From positions 1-12,200 of the forward strand of contig NZ_CAMLDV010000108.1 of the NCBI RefSeq assembly GCF_946478835.1: DNA of 12,200 nucleotides, read 5' to 3'. The translations under genes and the position numbers were made by a program. The DNA comes from an uncultured Bdellovibrio sp. (GTDB lineage: Bacteria; Bdellovibrionota; Bdellovibrionia; Bdellovibrionales; Bdellovibrionaceae). Position 1 is the first letter of the stretch. Every line of letters begins with the position of its first letter. The notes below the pieces were generated by a model that saw only the letters and a program-made list of their open reading frames with translations, did not search any database and was not told the origin of the DNA. Of this stretch, positions 1 through 6,974 are shown piece after piece.

Positions 1-2952
1 ACTGGTGCAGTCACTTTGGACTACGGCGACATCAACAATGCTACCTCTAAATATTTAACTTACAAACCTAACAATGTCGCTTGTACTGACGGCCAAGTTT
101 TAAAATGGATTGCTGCTAACTCCCGTTGGGAATGCGCGAGTGATACAGATACTAATGCCGGTGGTACAGTTACCAACATCGCAACAGGTACTGGTTTAAC
201 TGGTGGTCCGATCACTTCTACTGGAACAATTTCGTTAGCAAACACGGCAGTGACGGCAGGGTCTTACACTCGTGCGAATATCACTGTCGATGCCCAAGGT
301 CGTTTAACGGCTGCAAGCAATGGTGCTTCAGTTAACCTTGCAACTGAAGTCACTGGCACTTTACCAATCGCAAATGGTGGCACAGGACAAACCACTGCAA
401 CTGCTGCATTTAACGGTCTTTCACCAAGCACGACAAAAGGTGACTTGATTGTTCATGATGGTACGAATGATATTCGTTTACCAGTGGGAACAAACGGACA
501 AGTGCTGTCAGCAAACTCAGCACAAGCTTCGGGCCTTCAATGGATCACTCCAACAGCAAGTGGGGACGCGGGTGGAGATCTTTCAGGAACCTATCCAAAT
601 CCGACAGTTGCGAAAATCAACGGCAACGCTGTCGCTTCAACGACTCCAACAACAGGTCAAGTGATGCGTTGGACTGGAACTCAGTATGCCCCGGTGAATT
701 TTGGTGTAAATAATTTGTTATCTTCAACGGGCGCCCAACAGTTTGCAAACTCGGCCTGTACAGCTTCGCAAACTCTCACTTGGTCTTCTCTGTCTGACAC
801 CTTCACTTGTTCTAATATCGCAGGACTGGATGCCAGCACAATCGCAACAGGAACGATTGCTGCCGCACGACTGCCTTCTTCAGCGACCTTCTGGACGGAC
901 GGAGGTGCGGGAAAAATTTATTACACTGGCGGCAATGTCGGTATTGGTCCAACAAGTCCGTCTTACAGACTGGAAGTTGGCACAAGCACCGATACAAATA
1001 CGAGTGTCGGCATTCGTGCGTCCTCTCTCACAACCTTAGAACTTTTAAACTCATCATTTGGCGGCCTTTGGATGGGAGTGAATTTTTCTGGCGCGGCCGT
1101 CAATGGAATTCCTGCAAGTGGCATCGGGTTCTCGGTAGGAAATAACAATATGATTTTCGCCACAGGTACCACTCGAACCGAGCGCATGCGCATCTCGAAC
1201 GTCGGCAATGTCGGCATCAACCAAGTCAACCCTTCCGGGAAACTTCATATTTCAGATACAGGTGCGACAGACATTCGCCTTCAAGATATCACCGCAGGAA
1301 CTCCAGCCGCTTTGCGTGTTCTTTCTCAAACCGGAGTGAATTATATCGAATCGGGAACGAATTTCAGCTCGGGCACTTCGGCTGACTTGCATTTCACCGA
1401 CATGATGGGCACGAACAAGTGGATGACGATCAAATCAGACGGGAATGTGGGTATTGGTAATTCTTCGCCGACAAGTCCTCTTTATGTCTATAGCACATCA
1501 GCCAGTCCACCTACTATCACTGCTCGCTTTCACATGGTTCCTGCTCCAACAGCCGACGTGGCTTCAAACCTTCATGGTTCTTGGTCCACAATTATTCCCA
1601 ATACAACATTCAATTTTACAGGTGCTCTTTACGGTGCTGTCGATCGCGTGGAAACAGGTACCAGCCAAAGCGGAACAATCAGCAACGCCGTAGGTTCTGC
1701 AAGTGACGTCTATAATAAAGCTGCAGGAACTATTACCGCCGCGACGGGCACACAAAACTCTGTTGTTAACTCTTCAACGGGAACGATTGGCTCTGCTAAA
1801 GCAGGAACTTTCATTGTGACAAACTCCGGAGGCGGCACCATCACGACAGGTTACGGTGTTTACATCGACAACATCGCCGCAGCGACAAAGTACGGTTTGT
1901 ATCAACAAGATGCCACGGCCAATAACTATTTTGCCGGCAAACTGGGAGTGGCAACAAACTCTCCACTAGCGAACCTTCACATCGGAAGTTCTGGTTCCGG
2001 AGCGACAGCTTATTCTTCTTTCCAAATGGGAAGTGATGCGACAGCGACGAATAATTTCCACTGGGTGAATGAAAATTCGAGCGGACGCGCTTTAAGACTT
2101 TACAATGGAAATCTCGGTTCGGGAGTGGCACTATTATCCATCGGCTCTTCTGGAGGAATGGTGCTGGGCGAAGGCACCGCGGGAGCAGGTCTTCTCAGCT
2201 TAAAACCTGGTTCAAACGATCACGTCTATCTACAACTTTTTGCGCGCACCTCAACACCCACAGTTCGCTCGGGATGGTTAGGATACGGAGCCGCTGCGAC
2301 AAACGATCTCTCTCTCACAAATGAAATCGAAGGCGGCATTATCTACATGAATACCAAATCCGGCGGCACTCAATCCGCCAGAGTGTACTTCGCTGCCGAC
2401 GGAACTGCTTACAAACCCGGTGGCGGTTCATGGGCCGCAACCTCAGACCGTCGTTTAAAATCAGACATCCGTGATTTCAATCCGGGCCTTGATGATTTAT
2501 TAAAAGTTCATCCCGTGTGGTTCCGCTATAACGGTAAAGGTGGAACTGTGAAAGACGGCAAAGATTATGTCGGTGTGATCGCTCAAGAGCTGGCACCGAT
2601 TGCGCCTTACATGGTGAAAACGGAAAAAGCACTGATAGAGACTGACGACAAAGAAAAAAAGGATATCTACAAAGTAGATCCTTCCGCCTTTACGTACATC
2701 ATCATCAACTCTGTGAAACAGCTCGCCCAAAAAGCTTCGTCTTTCGAGGCGACTGTCAAAGCCTGGTTTCATAATCACGATGAACGCTTAAATAATTTAG
2801 AAAAACAAATGACGGCTTTACAAAGTCAGAATGAAGAACTGCGCAAACAAAACGAAGAGCTTCTGAAGTATATAAAATCTCAAAACAACAACAGAACGCC
2901 GTCTTCGTCTCAGAATGAGAATACTCAAAGAAATTCGGCTTTCAGCCGATAA
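1..2952 (+). CDS. Fibre/adhesin with C-terminal peptidase S74 self-cleaving chaperone domain (5' end outside window)
   Basis: The frame is open from base 1, so the first visible TTG (16) is not a credible start and the N-terminus lies upstream; 983 residues are visible. The sequence is Gly/Thr/Ser/Asn-rich with phage-tail-fibre signatures: GGTVTNIATGTGLTGG, LPIANGGTGQTT, and four copies of a G(N/K)(V/L)G(I/V)-type repeat at about residues 311, 402, 481 and 646 (from codon 1). A peptidase S74 domain starts at SDRRLKSD, with Ser815 and Lys820 in the Ser-x4-Lys spacing of the autocleavage dyad. Cleavage would release a C-terminal piece of about 169 residues. A coiled coil (about 928-963, NEELRKQNEELL) and a polar tail follow. 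In this family the S74 domain trimerises and folds the fibre and then cuts itself off. Bdellovibrio has many such proteins (mosaic adhesive trimers) implicated in prey recognition. A prophage fibre is possible, but no other phage gene is present. The S74 call is firm; the prey-binding role is inferred. Confidence 0.88.
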   Translation, partial: TGAVTLDYGDINNATSKYLTYKPNNVACTDGQVLKWIAANSRWECASDTDTNAGGTVTNIATGTGLTGGPITSTGTISLANTAVTAGSYTRANITVDAQGRLTAASNGASVNLATEVTGTLPIANGGTGQTTATAAFNGLSPSTTKGDLIVHDGTNDIRLPVGTNGQVLSANSAQASGLQWITPTASGDAGGDLSGTYPNPTVAKINGNAVASTTPTTGQVMRWTGTQYAPVNFGVNNLLSSTGAQQFANSACTASQTLTWSSLSDTFTCSNIAGLDASTIATGTIAAARLPSSATFWTDGGAGKIYYTGGNVGIGPTSPSYRLEVGTSTDTNTSVGIRASSLTTLELLNSSFGGLWMGVNFSGAAVNGIPASGIGFSVGNNNMIFATGTTRTERMRISNVGNVGINQVNPSGKLHISDTGATDIRLQDITAGTPAALRVLSQTGVNYIESGTNFSSGTSADLHFTDMMGTNKWMTIKSDGNVGIGNSSPTSPLYVYSTSASPPTITARFHMVPAPTADVASNLHGSWSTIIPNTTFNFTGALYGAVDRVETGTSQSGTISNAVGSASDVYNKAAGTITAATGTQNSVVNSSTGTIGSAKAGTFIVTNSGGGTITTGYGVYIDNIAAATKYGLYQQDATANNYFAGKLGVATNSPLANLHIGSSGSGATAYSSFQMGSDATATNNFHWVNENSSGRALRLYNGNLGSGVALLSIGSSGGMVLGEGTAGAGLLSLKPGSNDHVYLQLFARTSTPTVRSGWLGYGAAATNDLSLTNEIEGGIIYMNTKSGGTQSARVYFAADGTAYKPGGGSWAATSDRRLKSDIRDFNPGLDDLLKVHPVWFRYNGKGGTVKDGKDYVGVIAQELAPIAPYMVKTEKALIETDDKEKKDIYKVDPSAFTYIIINSVKQLAQKASSFEATVKAWFHNHDERLNNLEKQMTALQSQNEELRKQNEELLKYIKSQNNNRTPSSSQNENTQRNSAFSR
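2922..2952 (+). promoter_or_regulatory. Sigma-28 (FliA)-type promoter for the small lipoprotein gene
   Basis: TCAAA (2925-2929), 15 bases, then a perfect GCCGATAA (2945-2952). This matches the sigma-28 pattern (TCAAG/TAAA-type -35, GCCGATAA -10). The -10 box overlaps the stop codon of the fibre gene. Transcription would start a few bases before the CGGAGG ribosome site at 2962, giving a very short leader. The same layout (TACTCAA, 14 bases, CAGCCGATAA) recurs at 3307-3337, which argues against chance. Confidence 0.72.
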
Positions 2953-2961
2953 GTATTAAGT

Positions 2962-2967
2962 CGGAGG
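2962..2967 (+). promoter_or_regulatory. Ribosome binding site fixing a GTG start for the small lipoprotein
   Basis: CGGAGG lies 6 bases before GTG at 2974. The alternative in-frame TTG at 2968 touches this site directly and cannot use it, so GTG 2974 is the start. Confidence 0.8.
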
Positions 2968-2973
2968 TTGTAC

Positions 2974-3267
2974 GTGAAAAAGCTTATTCTTCTTTCTTCA
3001 CTTCTCGCATTCGCTACGGGATGTTCTATGGATGCTTCTTTAGAACAACTTGCAAAAAATCTTCCGGCTCCGATTAAATTTCAAGATCCAGCAAAAACGA
3101 CGGGCCTTGTTTCCGGTTCTACGCAAACGGGCACTGCCACTGGCGGTGGAGTGACTTATCACGTGCAAAGCACGGTGGGTAACTACATGTCAGGTATTGA
3201 GCAAACAACGTCTGATAACACCTACAAGGTTTATAGCTCCGTTCAAGGTGCTATCGTTTCCAATTAA
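2974..3267 (+). CDS. Small lipoprotein downstream of the fibre gene
   Basis: A 97-residue protein starting at GTG with a good ribosome site. The N-terminus MKKLILLSSLLAFATGC is a lipoprotein signal with the lipidated cysteine at residue 17, leaving a mature protein of about 81 residues anchored to a membrane. The mature part starts MDASLEQLAKNLP, continues through a Gly/Thr-rich stretch (SGSTQTGTATGGG), and ends in a probable short beta region (YHVQSTVGNYMSG, YKVYSSVQGAIVSN). It begins 21 bases after the fibre gene stop but has its own sigma-28-like promoter, so it can be transcribed independently. I do not recognise a named family. Because of its position it could help anchor, export or cap the fibre; this is inference from context only. 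Confidence 0.8.
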   Translation: MKKLILLSSLLAFATGCSMDASLEQLAKNLPAPIKFQDPAKTTGLVSGSTQTGTATGGGVTYHVQSTVGNYMSGIEQTTSDNTYKVYSSVQGAIVSN

Positions 3268-3280
3268 GCCTTCTTTTGCT

Positions 3281-3299
3281 GGACCTAGATCCTAGGTCC
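3281..3299. terminator. Perfect 8-bp hairpin, possible terminator
   Basis: GGACCTAG (3281-3288), loop ATC, CTAGGTCC (3292-3299), 13 bases after the lipoprotein stop. It sits between the lipoprotein gene and the next promoter, where a terminator is expected. The downstream sequence TCTTCCCTAC is pyrimidine-rich but is not a clean T run, so it may be a weak terminator, an mRNA 3' stabiliser or a palindromic protein-binding site. Confidence 0.45.
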
Positions 3300-3306
3300 T
3301 CTTCCC

Positions 3307-3337
3307 TACTCAAGTTTCAAAATAAGACAGCCGATAA
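3307..3337 (+). promoter_or_regulatory. Sigma-28 (FliA)-type promoter for the 3371-6974 operon
   Basis: TCAAGTTT (3310-3317), 12 bases, then a perfect GCCGATAA (3330-3337), a near-ideal sigma-28 promoter of the TCAAG-N15-GCCGATA type. The expected transcript starts near 3345, about 25 bases before the ATG at 3371. GGAAGGG at 3357-3363 is a suitable ribosome site for that ATG. Confidence 0.75.
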
Positions 3338-3370
3338 AGGTTTTGGATAAAACCATGGAAGGGTTTTCTT

Positions 3371-4069
3371 ATGATGAAGATGTTTGTCTTTATTCTTGCA
3401 TTAGGCTTTAGCTACTCAGCACGAGCGGCCGATCCTACCGTCGTCGATGTTCGTCGCAATATCACTCTCTCTGAAGACGACACGGTTTACAAAGATTTCT
3501 ACATCAATGCTGATGCCAGTGCGGGTTTAAAAAAGAATCTCGTCGTTACAGCCGTTCGCAAAATCAATATTCGTGATGCCAGTGGCGCCAGTGCCGTTGG
3601 GGAAATTTTTGTACCCGTAGGGCAGCTAAAAATTATCGCGGTTTACGACAAAGTCGCCGTTGCCCGTGAGTATGCTTTGCTTTCACGCGATGAACTTCCG
3701 ATGCTAGAGCAAACCGGAATTATGACCGGAGATCGCATTGAGGTGAAGGGTTCGTTTATCGATAATTCGAAACCAAAACCGAAGAGAAAAGTGGCAGAGG
3801 AAACAGCTCCTGCTGGGACAGCGACGGCTGTTGTTGTTAGCACGACGGTTATATCTCCGACGGCTGGAACGAATCCAGCCACGGCGACTGCGGGGAACCC
3901 TGTAGAAACTGCAAAACTCAAAGTCGATTCTGCGTTAAAAACAACCAGTCCAGCCTCCCCCGCTGCTGCTGTTGCGGCATCCTCCGCGTCCGCGGGTCCA
4001 GCCCCCACCGCAACTGCAGATTCACTTGAAAAAACGCAGGTTTCTGGTAACAACACTCTTCATGAGTGA
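3371..4069 (+). CDS. Exported protein with a small N-terminal domain and an Ala/Thr/Pro-rich tail
   Basis: A 232-residue protein. A signal peptide (MMKMFVFILALGFSYSARA) has a likely cleavage site after residue 19 (ARA|AD). Residues about 20-130 look like one compact, mostly beta domain, with VGQLKIIAVYDKVAVARE (83-100) and a closing IMTGDRIEVKGSF (117-129). That pattern, a strand pair followed by a 'GD.v' turn, is loosely like the SH3-like C-terminal domain of flagellar FlgT-type proteins, but the similarity is weak. A basic linker KPKPKRK (134-140) leads into a low-complexity Ala/Thr/Pro/Ser tail to the end, probably disordered and perhaps wall- or envelope-spanning. It is the first gene of the operon, directly behind a sigma-28-like promoter, and its stop overlaps the prmA start (ATGAGTGA). 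Export is well supported; the function is unknown. Confidence 0.75.
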   Translation: MMKMFVFILALGFSYSARAADPTVVDVRRNITLSEDDTVYKDFYINADASAGLKKNLVVTAVRKINIRDASGASAVGEIFVPVGQLKIIAVYDKVAVAREYALLSRDELPMLEQTGIMTGDRIEVKGSFIDNSKPKPKRKVAEETAPAGTATAVVVSTTVISPTAGTNPATATAGNPVETAKLKVDSALKTTSPASPAAAVAASSASAGPAPTATADSLEKTQVSGNNTLHE

Positions 4070-4958
4070 CAATTCTTATTTTCGTATTCGTTTAAGCCAG
4101 GTTCCTGGGGAACTTGAAGACATCATCACTACACACTGCTTTGAATGCGGAGCCTCTGGAGTTACAGAGGCTTTGGCTTTTACACAGCCGGATCTGACTT
4201 ACGATCCTCAGCTTTTGCATGTGCGTGCCCATGAAATGGACGTGTTCTTCCCAGAAAGACCCGGCTGCGAATTCTTCGATGGTCTTTTGGAATACAACCA
4301 AGCGATCAAGTGGCACATCTACGAAGAAGAAAACAAAGACTGGCTGGAAGAGTGGAAAAAAGGTTTTAAACCTTTCAAACTTGTCGGCGATTTCTGGGTC
4401 GTTCCATCGTGGTTACAACCTCCGCCTGAATGCAAACATGCGATCTACATTGATCCGGGTATGGCTTTCGGAACCGGCACTCACGCAACAACGCAAATGA
4501 TGGCGTTCTTCATTCACAAACTTGCAGAGAAATACAAAAACCAAGTCGCCGACTGGGCGATGCTCGATGTGGGTACAGGGACTGCGATCTTAGCGATGCT
4601 TGCACAAATGAGCGGCATGGGTTTGGTCACAGGAATCGAAATCGATCCTGAAGCTCGCCGTGTGGCACGTGAAAATGTAAAGCTTAACAAGCTTCCCCAA
4701 ATCGATATTCCCGAAACCCAAATCGAAGACATTCGCGAACAATACGATGTTGTTGTTGCAAACATCATCGATGGAGTTTTGATTAATATTAAAAAAGATC
4801 TTTTGCGCGTTCTTAAACCGGGAGGCCACATGCTTCTCACGGGTATTCTAGAAGAGCGCGACAATCACTTCTTTGAAAAATTCATGGAGAACTCCGGCCT
4901 TACCGTGATTCGTCGTCTTGAAAAAGACGAATGGGTCGGTTACTGGGTTCAGTCATGA
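4062..4958 (+). CDS. prmA: Ribosomal protein L11 methyltransferase
   Basis: PrmA uses S-adenosylmethionine to methylate ribosomal protein L11 in the cytoplasm. The product is 298 residues, close to the family norm of about 293. The family signature DPGMAFGTGTHATT starts at residue 131. The SAM-binding motif I is LDVGTGTAIL (168-177), followed by the acidic ribose-binding segment GIEIDPEA. VVANI, with Asn at residue 234, is the substrate-side motif. The N-terminus (MSDNSYFRIRLSQVP) matches the L11-recognition domain start. ATG 4062 is chosen because it fits the family N-terminus and overlaps the upstream gene's stop by 8 bases. No strong ribosome site is present, so translational coupling is likely. 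Earlier in-frame starts (from 3972) would give an improbable basic extension lying over the upstream gene. Confidence 0.93.
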   Translation: MSDNSYFRIRLSQVPGELEDIITTHCFECGASGVTEALAFTQPDLTYDPQLLHVRAHEMDVFFPERPGCEFFDGLLEYNQAIKWHIYEEENKDWLEEWKKGFKPFKLVGDFWVVPSWLQPPPECKHAIYIDPGMAFGTGTHATTQMMAFFIHKLAEKYKNQVADWAMLDVGTGTAILAMLAQMSGMGLVTGIEIDPEARRVARENVKLNKLPQIDIPETQIEDIREQYDVVVANIIDGVLINIKKDLLRVLKPGGHMLLTGILEERDNHFFEKFMENSGLTVIRRLEKDEWVGYWVQS

Positions 4959-5716
4959 GACGCTATTGTATTGAGAAAAAAGACCTCTTCCAAGACCAAG
5001 TGAATTTCACGGGAGACGTCTTTCATCACATCTTCGATGTCTGCCGCCAAGAAGTGGGTTCTAAATTCGAAGTACTGACAGAAGACAGCAAAGCGTTCTT
5101 TGTCGAAGTCACTCAAGTGACAAAGAAGTCAGCCATCGCACGTATTCTTGAAGAGCGAATGATTCCACCTTTGAAAGAACCGCACGTGCATTTGGTTCTT
5201 TCCATCTCTCGCTTTCCGGTGATGGATGCCATCATGGAAAAAGCCGTGGAGTTGGGAGTTAAAAGCATTCAGCCTTTCTTTTCAGAATTCAGCTTCGTTC
5301 GTAAGGGCGAAAAGATTTCTGAGAACAAGGTCGAACGCTGGGATAAAATTGTCCGCTCCGCCACTCAACAATCTGGCCGCGGCGACTTGATGAAAATTCA
5401 AGCACCTATTTCTTTTGAGAAAATATCGGATTTAATTAACCAAAAACCCGGTTCGGTGGGTCTATTTGCTTATGAGGGTCCGTCGACTCTTAGCATCAAG
5501 GATTATGTCACCAAAGTTAAATCAGAGCACCCTCAAGGGATCAAAGACCTCTGGATCATTGTGGGCAGCGAGGGAGGCTTCTCTCACAAAGAAGTCGAAG
5601 AATTCCAAAAACTAGGCCTTCATCCAGTGACCTTGGGACCCCAGGTTTTGCGAGTTGAAACGGCTTGCATGGCCCTGGTATCAGTCCTAAAGTATGACTT
5701 TGATCTGATGTGTTGA
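4955..5716 (+). CDS. rsmE: 16S rRNA (uracil-1498-N3)-methyltransferase
   Basis: RsmE methylates N3 of U1498 in 16S rRNA in the 30S decoding region; it is a SPOUT-fold (trefoil knot) enzyme. The product is 253 residues (E. coli about 243). An N-terminal PUA-like region is followed by MDAIMEKAVELGVKSIQPF (90-108), TQQSGR (137-142), and the knot motifs IIVGSEGGFS (201-210) and LGPQVLRVETA (227-237). Two small departures from the usual GPEGG and LGPRILRTETA are visible: Ser205 in place of Pro and Gln230 in place of Arg. The rest of the SAM pocket is intact. ATG 4955 overlaps the prmA stop as ATGA, implying coupled translation. The paired L11 and 16S methyltransferase genes are a common arrangement. 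Confidence 0.92.
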   Translation: MRRYCIEKKDLFQDQVNFTGDVFHHIFDVCRQEVGSKFEVLTEDSKAFFVEVTQVTKKSAIARILEERMIPPLKEPHVHLVLSISRFPVMDAIMEKAVELGVKSIQPFFSEFSFVRKGEKISENKVERWDKIVRSATQQSGRGDLMKIQAPISFEKISDLINQKPGSVGLFAYEGPSTLSIKDYVTKVKSEHPQGIKDLWIIVGSEGGFSHKEVEEFQKLGLHPVTLGPQVLRVETACMALVSVLKYDFDLMC

Positions 5717-5722
5717 AAGGAG
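5717..5722 (+). promoter_or_regulatory. Ribosome binding site fixing the RDD gene start
   Basis: AAGGAG ends 5 bases before ATG 5728. Upstream in-frame GTG (5710) and TTG (5713) codons overlap the rsmE stop and have no ribosome site, so ATG 5728 is preferred. Confidence 0.8.
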
Positions 5723-5727
5723 AGGGA

Positions 5728-6501
5728 ATGGATCCCTTTGAGGAATTTGAATTTAAGCCGCTCACGGACGGTCTAGGTTTCCACAAAAAGAAATCAGCGA
5801 CTCCGGCCAAGGAAGAAAAGAAAGCGGACACTTTCTCCAAAAATCTTATGAAGGATCAAGGTTTGGAATTGATCGAAGAAACTTCGACAGATCCGCTTCG
5901 TCCGCCTCTTCCACGCAAAAAATCCGCACCAATTCCACCAGCTCCGGGTTCACTCACTGAAGTGGGCGGGGACGGTTCTGCAGCTGTTGATGAAATTCTT
6001 AAGACGCTTCAGAAAAACCGTCGTTTGGACTTTGAAAACTCCAAACAAAAGGTTTCTCAAACAACGACAAAAGAAGAATTCAAAAAGACAACATGGAGTT
6101 TTTCAGCCGCATTGCTTGATGGCATGTTGGTTGTTGCTGCAAGTCTTCTTTGCATGATCATTCTTTTGGTTGTGACGAAAGTAGACTTGATCGGAAACCT
6201 CACAAACCCAGACTCTCAAGGTATGATCTATCTTGCGACAGTGTCTTTGTTTGCCGGTGTGTCCTTCATCTACCTTACTTTGAATCGCATCTACATGGGC
6301 TTCACTCCTGGAGAGTGGGCTTTTGATCAAAGAATCGGAAAACCGGAAGAATTGAACAGAGCTTCTTACTCTTTAAAGGTTGTGGCTCGTTCATTCCTAG
6401 TGATTATCACAGGATTCATCGTGTTCCCGATTCTTTCGACTTTGTTCAATAAAGACCTTGCGGGCTCCATCACAGGCGCTCAGCTCTTCAAAAAGGCATA
6501 G
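5728..6501 (+). CDS. RDD-like inner-membrane protein with a long charged N-terminal extension
   Basis: A 257-residue protein. The first ~120 residues are hydrophilic and rich in Lys, Glu and Pro (for example [17 protein letters not shown]), probably a disordered cytoplasmic segment. The C-terminal half has three likely membrane helices: about 131-151 ([20 protein letters not shown]), 166-188 ([19 protein letters not shown]) and 219-242 ([19 protein letters not shown]). The segment [14 protein letters not shown] (191-204) between helices 2 and 3 matches the 'g.T.Gk...g.ri' signature of RDD proteins, and Asp131 sits at the start of helix 1 as in that family. The first Arg of the name-giving R-D-D is not obvious. 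RDD proteins are a loosely defined set, with proposed transport or ion-exchange roles. It lies 11 bases after rsmE and 5 before the next gene, so it is in the same operon. Confidence 0.75.
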   Translation: MDPFEEFEFKPLTDGLGFHKKKSATPAKEEKKADTFSKNLMKDQGLELIEETSTDPLRPPLPRKKSAPIPPAPGSLTEVGGDGSAAVDEILKTLQKNRRLDFENSKQKVSQTTTKEEFKKTTWSFSAALLDGMLVVAASLLCMIILLVVTKVDLIGNLTNPDSQGMIYLATVSLFAGVSFIYLTLNRIYMGFTPGEWAFDQRIGKPEELNRASYSLKVVARSFLVIITGFIVFPILSTLFNKDLAGSITGAQLFKKA

Positions 6502-6506
6502 AGTTC

Positions 6507-6974
6507 ATGGGCCAAGTTCGCAATTTTGATAACATTGAAGCGGCTTTGGCTCCTCTTCGTTCTCAAGGTAAAAAAATTGTTTTCACAAACGGTGTTTTCG
6601 ACCTGCTTCACGTAGGTCATGTTCGCTATTTGCAAGAAGCCCGAGCGTTAGGTGACGCTTTAGTAGTTGGCGTCAATGCCGACGCCAGCGTGAAGCGTTT
6701 AAAAGGCCCTACTCGTCCTGTCCAAGTGGAAGCGGATCGTGCGGAAATTTTAGCGGGATTGTGGGCCGTGGATTTCACAGTGATTTTCACTGAAGACACT
6801 CCAGCAAATCTGATTGAAAAAGTTCGTCCTGATATCTTGGTTAAAGGTGGCGACTGGAAGATTGATCAAATCGTCGGCGCTCCTTTCGTACAGTCTTACG
6901 GAGGCAAAGTGATGTCTTTGCAGTTCGTCGACGGCAGATCCACAACAAAAATCATCGAAAAAGCCCAGAAGTAA
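6507..6974 (+). CDS. rfaE2: D-glycero-beta-D-manno-heptose 1-phosphate adenylyltransferase (stand-alone RfaE2 / HldE C-terminal type)
   Basis: Transfers the adenylyl group of ATP to heptose 1-phosphate to give the ADP-heptose precursor of the LPS inner core. The 155-residue length equals the nucleotidyltransferase half of HldE. The cytidylyltransferase-fold signature is clear: [17 protein letters not shown] (26-42) with His35 and His38 of Hx[21 protein letters not shown] (54-72), ILVKGGDW (110-117) and GRSTTKII (143-150). The kinase half (RfaE1) is not fused and not in the window. ATG 6507 is 5 bases after the upstream stop; only a weak ribosome site (AAGG, 6493-6496) is seen, so coupled translation is likely. 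It is the last gene of the operon, and its stop codon abuts the stop of the opposing gene. Confidence 0.9.
   Translation: MGQVRNFDNIEAALAPLRSQGKKIVFTNGVFDLLHVGHVRYLQEARALGDALVVGVNADASVKRLKGPTRPVQVEADRAEILAGLWAVDFTVIFTEDTPANLIEKVRPDILVKGGDWKIDQIVGAPFVQSYGGKVMSLQFVDGRSTTKIIEKAQK

Noticed and set aside
1..2952. Prophage explanation for the fibre gene.
   Set aside because: No capsid, terminase, baseplate, lysis or integrase genes are present in the window and the neighbours are chromosomal; the upstream side is unseen, so it cannot be fully excluded.
3339..3354. Inverted repeat GGTTTT-GGAT-AAAACC in front of the 3371 gene.
   Set aside because: It has only a 6-bp stem, and the expected transcript start (about 3345) would leave its left arm outside the RNA.
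3862..3880. GGCTGGA-ACGAA-TCCAGCC hairpin within the exported protein gene.
   Set aside because: It lies in repetitive Ala/Thr/Pro-coding sequence in mid gene with no T tract; most likely a by-product of codon composition.
3643..4056. A 137-codon open frame on the minus strand opposite the Ala/Thr/Pro-rich tail.
   Set aside because: It is a mirror of the biased codons on the plus strand; no ribosome site, no recognisable domain, and it overlaps a supported gene.
4346..4366. Palindromic AAAGGTTTTAAACCTTT-like stretch.
   Set aside because: It is inside prmA and encodes conserved-looking residues (KKGFKPF); no regulatory setting.
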